A stretch of 64,000 nucleotides of DNA from an uncultured Sphingomonas sp. (lineage in GTDB: Bacteria; Pseudomonadota; Alphaproteobacteria; Sphingomonadales; Sphingomonadaceae): contig NZ_CAKZHV010000032.1 of the NCBI RefSeq assembly GCF_936927845.1, positions 42,038-106,037 on the forward strand. The letters are read 5' to 3'. Made by a program: the position numbers and the translations under genes. The notes beneath the pieces were generated by a model that saw only the letters and a program-made list of their open reading frames with translations, was not told the DNA's origin and did not search any database. Numbering within the stretch: position 1 is the first letter of the stretch; the number at the start of each line of letters is the position of its first letter. This document shows, piece after piece, positions 17,332 through 25,026 of the stretch.

Positions 17332-19026
17332 TTACATTCCGTTGGCGATCTTTCCCGACAGGCGCGCGGCGACCTCGGGCGTCTCGGCCGTAGCGCGCGC
17401 CGCGGTCCAGGCATAGCGTGCCTCGTACCGGCGGCCGGCGGTCCAATAAACGTCGCCCAGATGCTCGCCGATCTCGGCATTGGTCGGATCGGCCGCGGCG
17501 GCGCGCTCGATCAGCGCCAGCGCCCGCGCCTGCTCGCCAGCGCGGAACAGCGACCAGCCAAGCGAGTCGGCGATCGCGGCATCGTCCGGCCGCAGCCGGT
17601 TGGCGCGCTCCAGCATCGCGCGTGCGTCGGCCAACCGCTCGCCGTGTTCGGTCAGCGCATAGCCGAGATAGTTGAGCACCAGCGGCTGATCGGGCGCGCG
17701 CGCATAAGCCTGTTCGAGCGCCACGCGCGCCGCGGGCCAATCCCCTGCCCGGTCGAGCGCGGCACCATATTGCAGCCAGTCGGACCAGTCCGCCCCCGCA
17801 CGTTCGGCAAGACGACGGTAGATCGGCACCGCTTCACGCGGACGATCGAGCCGCAGGTACAGGTCGGCGAGCTGCTGCTGCGCACCCGGCGCGGCATCAC
17901 GCGCGGCGGCGAGGGGCTTCGCCAGACGGAGCGCCTCCTCGCTCCGCCCGGCCTCGGCCAGGATCTGTACGCGTCCGGCGGACGCCGGTTCGGCGTAGAT
18001 GCCGCGGCGATCGACCTGGTCGAGCACCGCGAGCGCGCGATCGGTTGCGCCCTCCTTGAACAAGGCACCCGCGAGCAGCAGCCGGGCGCGGTCGTTACTG
18101 AAATCGGCGCGCAACGCCGCCTGCACCAGCGTGTAGCCGATCCCGCTGGGCTTCCCCGCGGCAAGGTCGGACGCGACCCGCGTCAGCAGCCACGACAGTC
18201 CGAACGCGAGCCCAGGCGTGACCCGCGCGCGAGGCCGCTCGCGCAGCGCAACGATCGGCGGCGCATCCCCGACGAGCAGCGCGCGCGCCGATGCTTTCTG
18301 CCCCCGCGCGATCAGCAGCCGCGCAGCCGCGATCCGCGTATCGTTGCTCGATTGGTCGTTGCCGAGCAGCGGGCGAAGCGCGGCCAGTCCGTCCTGCGTT
18401 CGCCCTTGCACGAGCAGGATCAGCGCGCGCGTTTCCTGCGCGAGACGACGGGCGACGGTATCCGCAGGCTGCGCGGCGAGCGCCGCCAAGGGGTCATCCC
18501 CGCCATCGAGCGCGGCCCAGGCCCTGAGCGGCGCGGATAGGATCTTGAGCGGGGTGGCATCGAGCGCCGCGAGCGCACGCGCGATCGCCGCACGATCGTT
18601 CGCGCGCGCCGCAGCAGCGAGGGCCAGCAGCGGCGCGTCGCTCGGCAGCACGTCACGTGCGGCGAGTATCGCCGCCGCATGATCGGCGAGCGGGTAATCG
18701 CCCGCGCGCACCGCCTCGCGATAGGCGCGGATGGCGACGATCGGGTCAGCCGCCGTACCGCGAAGCGCGGCGTCGTAATCGCCTGCGGCCAGTACCACTC
18801 GGCCGTCCGCATCGGCGGCGCGCGCGCGCAGATAGGCAGCGACGGCGTCGTCGCTCGGTTGAGTAGCCGATTGTTCGACTTCGCTCGTGTCGGCGACATT
18901 GGCCTGCGCGGCGAGCGGCGCGGCCAGCAATGAAGCGGTGATAATCGTCAGGCCCGCCGCCGCGCGGTGGCGGCGGCGACGGGAAGGTCGAATGAAGTCA
19001 CATGTTCGGGTAATTGGGTCCACCAC
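17332..19026 (-). CDS. exported tetratricopeptide-repeat protein
   Basis: The protein has 564 residues with a basic N-region and hydrophobic stretch (LTIITASLLAAPLAAQA) indicating export to the periplasm. The body is Ala/Leu/Arg-rich with repeated helix pairs. The C-terminal third contains clear TPR units (NYLGYALTEHGERLADA, IADSLGWSLFRAGEQARAL, IGEHLGDVYWTAGRR). TPR arrays bind protein partners; the partner is unknown, though cell-envelope assembly is typical. GTG 19026 (or 19023) is the only plausible start and overlaps the end of the ETF-QO gene by 29 bases. It precedes ispE. Confidence 0.88.
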   Translation of the reverse strand: MVDPITRTCDFIRPSRRRRHRAAAGLTIITASLLAAPLAAQANVADTSEVEQSATQPSDDAVAAYLRARAADADGRVVLAAGDYDAALRGTAADPIVAIRAYREAVRAGDYPLADHAAAILAARDVLPSDAPLLALAAAARANDRAAIARALAALDATPLKILSAPLRAWAALDGGDDPLAALAAQPADTVARRLAQETRALILLVQGRTQDGLAALRPLLGNDQSSNDTRIAAARLLIARGQKASARALLVGDAPPIVALRERPRARVTPGLAFGLSWLLTRVASDLAAGKPSGIGYTLVQAALRADFSNDRARLLLAGALFKEGATDRALAVLDQVDRRGIYAEPASAGRVQILAEAGRSEEALRLAKPLAAARDAAPGAQQQLADLYLRLDRPREAVPIYRRLAERAGADWSDWLQYGAALDRAGDWPAARVALEQAYARAPDQPLVLNYLGYALTEHGERLADARAMLERANRLRPDDAAIADSLGWSLFRAGEQARALALIERAAAADPTNAEIGEHLGDVYWTAGRRYEARYAWTAARATAETPEVAARLSGKIANGM

Positions 19027-20659
19027 CGCCTTCGGGCACGACCCAGTTGATGTTCTGCGTCGGGTCCTTGATGTCGCACGTCTTGCAATGGACGCAATTC
19101 TGCGCGTTGATCACCAGCCGGGGATCATGCGTATCTTCGCCCACGATCTCGTAAACGCCCGCCGGGCAATAACGCTGTGCGGGTTCGTCGTAGAGCGGCA
19201 GATTGTGTTCGACCGGCACCGACGCGTCCTTGAGCGTCAGGTGAACGGGCTGATCCTCCTCGTGGTTGGTGTTCGACAGGAACACCGAGGACAATTTGTC
19301 GAAGGTCAGCACGCCGTCGGGTTTGGGATAGTCGACCTTCTTGACCATGTCCTTGCGCCACAGCGTCTCATGGTCGGGATGGTGGTGCATGGTGAACGGC
19401 ATCTTGAGCCCGAGATACTCCGACCACATCGTGATGCCGGCCAGCCCCGAGCCCATGAGGTCGCCGAACTTCTTGACCAGCGGCACGACGTTGCGGACGA
19501 TCGACAGCTCTTGTCTGACCCAGCTCGTCTCGAAGGCTTGCGGGTATGCGGTCAGCTCGTCGCCCTGCCGCTGCGACAGGATCGCGTCGACCGCGGCCTC
19601 TGCCGCCATCGTCCCCGACTTCATCGCGGTGTGCGTGCCCTTGATCCGCGGCACGTTCAGGAAGCCTGCACTGTCGCCGATCAGCGCGCCGCCGGGGAAG
19701 ACGAGCTTGGGGATCGATTGCAGCCCGCCGTCGGAGATCGCGCGCGCGCCATAGCTGACGCGCTTGCCGCCCTTGAGCAGTGCGGCGATCTCCGGATGGG
19801 TCTTCCACTTCTGCATCTCCTGGAACGGAGAGACGTAGGGGTTGGTGTAGTTGAGCCACGTGACGAAGCCGATCGAGACCTGCCCGTTGGCCTGGTGATA
19901 GATCCAGCCGCCGCCGTTCGAGCCGTCGGTTTCGCTCAGCGGCCAGCCCTGCGTGTGGATCACCTTGCCCGGCGTGTGGAGTTCGGGATCGATGTCCCAC
20001 AATTCCTTGATGCCCAGACCATAGACCTGCGGGTCGCAGTTGGCGCGCAGGTCGAAGATGCGCATCAGCTCCTTCGACAGATGTCCGCGGCACCCTTCCG
20101 AGAAGAAGGTGTATTTGGCGTGCAGCTCGAGCCCAGGCTGATAATCGCCCTTGTGCGTGCCGTCGCGCGCGACGCCCATGTCGCCGGTCGCGACGCCCTT
20201 GACGCTGCCGTCTTCGTTGAACAGCACCTCGGCAGCGGCGAAGCCGGGGAAGATTTCGACGCCGAGTTCTTCCGCTTTGCCCGCCATCCAGCGGCACATA
20301 TTGGCGAGGCTGCCGGTGTAGGTGCCCTTGTTGTGGAGGAACGGCGGCGTCCACAGGTGCGGCAGGTTGACCTTCTTGTTCTTGGTCAGCACCCAGTGGA
20401 TGTTCTCAGTGACCGGCACCTCGGCGAGCGGGCAGCCGTCGTCGCGCCAATCGGGCAGGAACTCGTCGAGCGTGCGCGGATCGATGACCGCACCCGACAG
20501 GATATGCGCGCCGACCTCCGAGCCTTTCTCGAGCACGCAGACCGAGATGTCGGCTTCCTTTTCGGCGGCGAGTTGTTTGATGCGGATCGCCGCCGACAGG
20601 CCGGCCGGGCCGGCGCCGACGATCACCACGTCGTACGGCATGGACTCGCGATCGCTCAC
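18998..20659 (-). CDS. electron transfer flavoprotein-ubiquinone oxidoreductase
   Basis: ETF-QO passes electrons from acyl-CoA and other dehydrogenases, via ETF, to membrane ubiquinone. The 553-residue protein has the FAD dinucleotide loop VVIVGAGPAGLSAA near the start, and a C-terminal 4Fe-4S ferredoxin-like region with four cysteines (RYCPAGVYE, NCVHCKTCDI), followed by PTQNINWVVPEGGGG, a hallmark ending. GTG 20659 has GGAGAG ten bases upstream; ATG 20641 is an alternative. The mature enzyme is peripherally bound to the inner membrane. It overlaps the TPR gene downstream. Confidence 0.97.
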   Translation of the reverse strand: MSDRESMPYDVVIVGAGPAGLSAAIRIKQLAAEKEADISVCVLEKGSEVGAHILSGAVIDPRTLDEFLPDWRDDGCPLAEVPVTENIHWVLTKNKKVNLPHLWTPPFLHNKGTYTGSLANMCRWMAGKAEELGVEIFPGFAAAEVLFNEDGSVKGVATGDMGVARDGTHKGDYQPGLELHAKYTFFSEGCRGHLSKELMRIFDLRANCDPQVYGLGIKELWDIDPELHTPGKVIHTQGWPLSETDGSNGGGWIYHQANGQVSIGFVTWLNYTNPYVSPFQEMQKWKTHPEIAALLKGGKRVSYGARAISDGGLQSIPKLVFPGGALIGDSAGFLNVPRIKGTHTAMKSGTMAAEAAVDAILSQRQGDELTAYPQAFETSWVRQELSIVRNVVPLVKKFGDLMGSGLAGITMWSEYLGLKMPFTMHHHPDHETLWRKDMVKKVDYPKPDGVLTFDKLSSVFLSNTNHEEDQPVHLTLKDASVPVEHNLPLYDEPAQRYCPAGVYEIVGEDTHDPRLVINAQNCVHCKTCDIKDPTQNINWVVPEGGGGPNYPNM

Positions 20660-20780
20660 TTCACTCTCTCCTTGTGGCGCGGACGTCCGCTCCTAAATTC
20701 ACCCGGGTCGTCGTACCCAGGCAACATCCTGACCGTGCTGCGGTGCCAGCAACTTGACCTTCGCGTCAACCATCCATCCT

Positions 20781-21551
20781 ATGCGGGCACAGATGGGGGC
20801 AGATCAGAATCTCGATTGGAGCGCAGCAACCGCGAGCGCTCTTGCCTGGTGGCGTGACGCCGGGGTCGACGTGGTGGTGGGCGACGATCCCGTCAACTGG
20901 TTAGAAGCAAAGAATTTAGCTGCCGACACGATGCCGCTGACGGACACCGCAGCACCGGCGATCGCGCACGTCGAGGCGGCTGCGTTGCCGCCGAGGCTGG
21001 CCGACTTCGTGGCGTGGCGACTCGGCGGCGAGGCACCCGACGCACTGTGGTCGGGTGAGGCGATCGGCTGGGCTGGCCCCGACCAGCCCGATTTGATGGT
21101 GCTGGTCGATTGCCCCGAGCGCGACGACCGCGGGCAATTGCTCGGCGGCGAGGTCGGGCGTCTGTTCGACAACATGCTGCGCAGCATCGGGCGTACGCGC
21201 GCCGACGTGCTGCTCGCCTCGGTCTGTGTCCGGCGCCCGACGACGGGGCGCGTCCCGCGCGATCTGGAGCAACGCTTGGGCGAAGTAACGCGACATCACC
21301 TGTCCTTGGTCGCGCCGCGCGCGCTGCTGGTGCTCGGCGATGCGGCGACCCGTGCGGTTCTGGCGACGAACGTCGCGCACGCCAGAGAGCGTTTGCACGC
21401 CTTTAACCATAAGGATGGAACAAGCACGCGCGTCATTGCGAGCCATCACCCCCGCGTCCTCCTGGACCGGCCGGCCTGCAAGTCCGAAGCGTGGAAGGAC
21501 CTGATCTTGCTGAACGAAGGACTGGCGCTGAACAAGGAAGCGGCGAAGTGA
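20781..21551 (+). CDS. uracil-DNA glycosylase superfamily protein (divergent)
   Basis: The 256-residue protein has the alpha/beta layout of family-4-like uracil-DNA glycosylases: a core strand MVLVDCPERDD, LLGGEVGRLFDNMLRSIG, VLLASVCVRRPTTG, a second core APRALLVLGDAATRAVL, and the late DNA-contact motif VIASHHPRVLL. The usual GEAPG active-site segment is replaced by VDCPE, and the cysteine spacing does not form a convincing Fe-S cluster set, so activity may differ or be lost. The start is uncertain: ATG 20781, ATG 20793 and TTG 20754 all lack a good Shine-Dalgarno. Its stop overlaps the next gene as GTGA. Confidence 0.8.
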   Translation: MRAQMGADQNLDWSAATASALAWWRDAGVDVVVGDDPVNWLEAKNLAADTMPLTDTAAPAIAHVEAAALPPRLADFVAWRLGGEAPDALWSGEAIGWAGPDQPDLMVLVDCPERDDRGQLLGGEVGRLFDNMLRSIGRTRADVLLASVCVRRPTTGRVPRDLEQRLGEVTRHHLSLVAPRALLVLGDAATRAVLATNVAHARERLHAFNHKDGTSTRVIASHHPRVLLDRPACKSEAWKDLILLNEGLALNKEAAK

Positions 21552-23338
21552 CCGGGTTGAAGCGGCTTCTGCTCGCGGGTCTGTGCTGTGCCGCCGCGGT
21601 GACTCCGGCGATCGCCGCACCCGCCCCGCCGACGCCGAGCGCCGGCATCCCGAAGCAATTGAGCCCCGAACAGCGCGACGGTTATCGCACCGTATTCGCC
21701 GCGATCCGGGAAAGCCGCTGGAGCGACGCGCAGATCGCACTCGACAGCATGGCGCCGGGTCCTTTGCACGCCTATGCGCGCGCCGAGCTCTACACCGCCA
21801 AGGGCAGCCCCAAGGTCGAGGCCGACGCGCTGCTGAAACTCATCAATGAAGCTCCCGAGCTGCCGCAGGCAGACCAGCTCGCGCGCATCGCCAAGCTGCG
21901 TGGTGTCACCGACCTGCCGCCGCTTCCGGTGCAGCAGCGCTTGATCTGGAACGACGGCGCGCCGATCCGCGCGCGCGCCAAAGCAACCAAGAGCGACCTG
22001 ATCGCCGCCGACCTCGCCACGCGGATGCAGCCGTTCATCAAGGCCGATTTGGGCGCCGAGGCGGAGGCGCTGCTCGATCAGACGCAGGGCCTCACCCCCG
22101 AAGCGCAGACCGAGTGGCAGGCGCGGATCGCGTGGATCTACTTTCTCCAGGGGCTCGATCGCGAGGCGCGCGCGCTGGCGATGAAGGCGGAGAACGGCGC
22201 CGGCGACTGGACGATCCAGGCGCGCTGGACCGGTGCGCTCGCGGCCTGGCGGCAGAAAGATTGCGGCGCGACCAGCACGGCGTTCGAGAATGTCGCAGCG
22301 CGCGCGCCCGACACCGACCTGCGCGCAACCGCGCTTTATTGGGCCGCGCGCGCCGACATGATGTGCGGCCGCCCCGACAAGGTCGAGGCGCGGTTGAAGC
22401 AGGCGTCGCAATTCGGCGAAACCTTCTACGGCCTGCTCGCGCGCCAGGCGCTGGGAATCGATCTCGCCAGGTCACGTCCGCAGCGCGTGACCAGCGACTG
22501 GGCCGCGCTCGAGCGTCGCCCCAACGTCCGCGTTGCCGCCGCGCTGATCGAGATCGGCGAGGACGAGGAAGCCGACAGCGTGCTGCGCCAACAGGCGCGG
22601 ATCGGCGCCCCGGCCGAGTTCGCCAGCCTGACCAGACTCGCCGAGCAGCTCGATCTGCCCGCGACCACCGTGTGGATGGCGCACAACATGCCGCAGGGCG
22701 TCACCGCCACCGCCGAGGCGCGCTACCCGCAACCGAGCTGGACCCCCGACAGCGGCTGGCGGATCGACAAGGCGCTGGTCTACGCGCACACGCTGCAGGA
22801 ATCTGGTTTCCGCGCCAAGGTGAAGAGCCCCGCGGGCGCTTATGGTCTGATGCAGATCATGCCGGCAGCGGCAACCGATTACATGCGCGAGCGCGGGATG
22901 ACGGTCGATCAGGCCGCCCTCACCCGTCCCTCCACCAACATCGACATCGGGCAGCGCCACATCGAGCGGCTGCGCGACATGGGCATGACCGGCGGGCTGC
23001 TGCCCAAGGTGATCGCCGCGTATAACGCCGGGCCGCAGCACGTCGGCGAGTGGAACGGCGTCGTCCGCGACGGGGGCGACCCCCTGCTCTACATCGAGAG
23101 CATCCCGTATTGGGAGACGCGCGGCTATGTCGTGACCGTGCTGCGCAATTACTGGATGTACGAGGCGCAGGGCGGCAAGGCGGCGTCGCCCAGCCGATCG
23201 GCGCTGGCGCAAGGCATGTGGCCGCGCTTCCCCGGCCTGCCGGGCGCTACCGCGGTGCGGATGAATGCGCAGGCGCCGAATACCGCGATCGCGATCAACG
23301 GCACCGTCAGTCCGACCTCCTCGACCCGGTCCGAGTAA
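21548..23338 (+). CDS. lytic transglycosylase (SLT domain), second copy in the window
   Basis: Translation should start at GTG 21548, overlapping the UDG-like stop, because this directly exposes a signal peptide (TGLKRLLLAGLCCAAAVTPA). The 596-residue protein has a helical-repeat region to about residue 400, then an SLT domain with HTLQESGFRAKV (catalytic Glu about 418), GAYGLMQIMPAAA and VIAAYNAGPQHVG. It cleaves peptidoglycan glycan strands in the periplasm. Coupling a cell-wall enzyme to a DNA-repair-fold protein is unusual. A MoaB-like gene follows after four bases. Confidence 0.95.
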   Translation: MTGLKRLLLAGLCCAAAVTPAIAAPAPPTPSAGIPKQLSPEQRDGYRTVFAAIRESRWSDAQIALDSMAPGPLHAYARAELYTAKGSPKVEADALLKLINEAPELPQADQLARIAKLRGVTDLPPLPVQQRLIWNDGAPIRARAKATKSDLIAADLATRMQPFIKADLGAEAEALLDQTQGLTPEAQTEWQARIAWIYFLQGLDREARALAMKAENGAGDWTIQARWTGALAAWRQKDCGATSTAFENVAARAPDTDLRATALYWAARADMMCGRPDKVEARLKQASQFGETFYGLLARQALGIDLARSRPQRVTSDWAALERRPNVRVAAALIEIGEDEEADSVLRQQARIGAPAEFASLTRLAEQLDLPATTVWMAHNMPQGVTATAEARYPQPSWTPDSGWRIDKALVYAHTLQESGFRAKVKSPAGAYGLMQIMPAAATDYMRERGMTVDQAALTRPSTNIDIGQRHIERLRDMGMTGGLLPKVIAAYNAGPQHVGEWNGVVRDGGDPLLYIESIPYWETRGYVVTVLRNYWMYEAQGGKAASPSRSALAQGMWPRFPGLPGATAVRMNAQAPNTAIAINGTVSPTSSTRSE

Positions 23339-23342
23339 GCGG

Positions 23343-23870
23343 ATGCCGATCGACGAGACGCGTGACTTCCTGCCCGTGCGAATAGCGGTGCTGACCGTGT
23401 CCGACACGCGCGGACTGGCCGAGGATCGCTCGGGTGACACGCTGGTCGGGCGTTTGGAGGCGGCGGGTCACGTGCTCGCCGACCGCATGATCCTGCGCGA
23501 CGACGCCGATGCGATCGTCGCGCAGCTCGACCGCTGGATCGATGACACTTCGGTCGACTGCGTCATCACCACCGGCGGCACCGGCGTGACCGGGCGCGAC
23601 GTGACGCCCGAGGCGGTCGAGCGGGTCGCGGACAAGATGATCCCAGGCTTCGGCGAGTTGTTCCGCTGGTTGTCTTACCAGACGATCGGCACCTCAACCG
23701 TGCAGAGCCGCGCCTGCGCCTGCGTCGCGCGCGGCACCTACATCTTTGCGCTGCCGGGCTCGACCGGCGCGGTGAAAGATGCGTGGGACGGCATCCTCAA
23801 GGACCAGCTCGACAGCCGTCATCGCCCCTGCAATTTCGTCGAACTGATGCCCCGCCTGCTGGAGCGCTGA
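23343..23870 (+). CDS. moaB: molybdenum cofactor biosynthesis protein MoaB-like
   Basis: The 175-residue MogA/MoaB-fold protein begins with VRIAVLTVSDTRGLAEDRSG, has the MPT-binding segment ITTGGTGVTGRDVTPEAV, the KMIPGFGELFRWLSYQTIG region and the phosphate-binding FALPGSTGAVKDAWD. MoaB/MogA proteins adenylylate molybdopterin before molybdate insertion; MoaB homologues in some bacteria are dispensable, so the exact role is not certain. It starts four bases after the transglycosylase stop and lies 48 bases before the radical SAM gene. Confidence 0.93.
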   Translation: MPIDETRDFLPVRIAVLTVSDTRGLAEDRSGDTLVGRLEAAGHVLADRMILRDDADAIVAQLDRWIDDTSVDCVITTGGTGVTGRDVTPEAVERVADKMIPGFGELFRWLSYQTIGTSTVQSRACACVARGTYIFALPGSTGAVKDAWDGILKDQLDSRHRPCNFVELMPRLLER

Positions 23871-23918
23871 CCCGCAAACGTTCTTGCTATGTTCTCGCGC
23901 ACCGCTTAGCGTTCGGGC

Positions 23919-25001
23919 ATGGCAGCGCAGAAGAACCGGGCGATCAGGGGTGCGACGCTCAACGCACAGAGCCGCCGCTTCAACCTGCCGCAGACCGAAA
24001 TGGACGGCGATTGGCTCGACGCACGCGAGGACATCGACGGCGCCGCCCCACCGCTCCGCACCACGGTGACCGTCGAGCATCCGCGCACGATCATCACCCG
24101 CAACACCTCACCCGACGTGCCGTTCGATCGCTCGATCAACGCCTATCGCGGATGCGAGCACGGCTGCATCTATTGTTTCGCGCGGCCGAGCCACGCCTTT
24201 CACGACCTCTCGCCCGGGCTTGATTTCGAAACCAAGCTGTTTGCCAAGCCCGACGCCGCCGAACTGCTCAAGGCCGAGTTGCGCAAACCTGGTTATTCAT
24301 GCGCGCCGATCGCGATGGGCACCAACACCGATCCCTATCAGCCGATCGAGCGTGACTGGCGGATCACGCGTGCGCTGCTCGAGGTGCTCGCGGCATGCGA
24401 GCATCCGGTGGTAATCACCACGAAGTCGGACCGGGTCGTGCGTGACCTCGACCTGCTGGCAGCGATGGCGGCCAGGAACCAGGCCGCGGTCGCGATCTCG
24501 ATCACCTCGCTCGATCCGCGCGTCGCGATGACGGTCGAGCCGCGCGCGCCGACGCCCGCACGGCGGCTAGCGGCGGTGCGCCAACTGACGCAAGCGCGGG
24601 TGCCGACCTACGTCAACATGGCGCCCGTGATCCCGGCGGTCACCGATCACGAGGTCGAGGAGATCGTCGCGGCTGCGGCGGAGGCGGGCGCGCTCGGCGT
24701 ATCACACATCCCGGTGCGACTGCCCTGGGAGGTCGCGCCGCTGTTCCGCGCCTGGCTCGACGAACATTTCCCCGACCGCGCGGGCAAGGTGATGGCGACG
24801 ATTCAGTCGCTGCGCGGCGGCAGAGACAACGATCCCGGCTTCTTCTCGCGCATGCGGGGTCAGGGCGTATGGGCCGAGCTGCTGCGCACCCGGTTCCGCA
24901 TCGCGCGCACGAAACACGGGTTCAGCGACGATCGTCGCCGCCTGAACCTCGACTGCTCGCGCTTCCGCCCGCCCGCCGGCACGCAGGGCGAGTTATTCTA
25001 G
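23919..25001 (+). CDS. PA0069-family radical SAM protein
   Basis: The 360-residue protein has the radical SAM cluster motif CEHGCIYCFARPSH (CxxxCxxC) around residue 75, preceded by NTSPDVPFDRSINAYRG, and followed by TKLFAKPDAAELL, MGTNTDPYQPIER and TKSDRVVRDLDLL, the layout of the PA0069/SplB-like group. Iron-sulfur/SAM radical chemistry is expected; the substrate is unknown for this family. SplB repairs spore photoproduct, so a DNA-lesion link with the neighbouring UDG-fold gene is tempting but unproven. It converges on dnaE. Confidence 0.92.
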   Translation: MAAQKNRAIRGATLNAQSRRFNLPQTEMDGDWLDAREDIDGAAPPLRTTVTVEHPRTIITRNTSPDVPFDRSINAYRGCEHGCIYCFARPSHAFHDLSPGLDFETKLFAKPDAAELLKAELRKPGYSCAPIAMGTNTDPYQPIERDWRITRALLEVLAACEHPVVITTKSDRVVRDLDLLAAMAARNQAAVAISITSLDPRVAMTVEPRAPTPARRLAAVRQLTQARVPTYVNMAPVIPAVTDHEVEEIVAAAAEAGALGVSHIPVRLPWEVAPLFRAWLDEHFPDRAGKVMATIQSLRGGRDNDPGFFSRMRGQGVWAELLRTRFRIARTKHGFSDDRRRLNLDCSRFRPPAGTQGELF

Positions 25002-25026
25002 CCCCGCCGAGCGAGTTGTTCTAGCC
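24988..25026. repeat. 16-bp near-perfect direct repeat at converging gene ends
   Basis: GCGAGTTATTCTAGCC (24988-25003) recurs as GCGAGTTGTTCTAGCC (25011-25026), one mismatch in 16, period 23. The first copy supplies the TAG stop of the radical SAM gene and the second supplies the dnaE stop on the opposite strand. A small tandem duplication at the junction of two converging genes is the simplest explanation. Confidence 0.75.

Noticed and set aside
18887..20857. 656-residue open frame opposite ETF-QO
   Set aside because: The minus strand carries clear FAD and Fe-S motifs in that region; this frame shows none.
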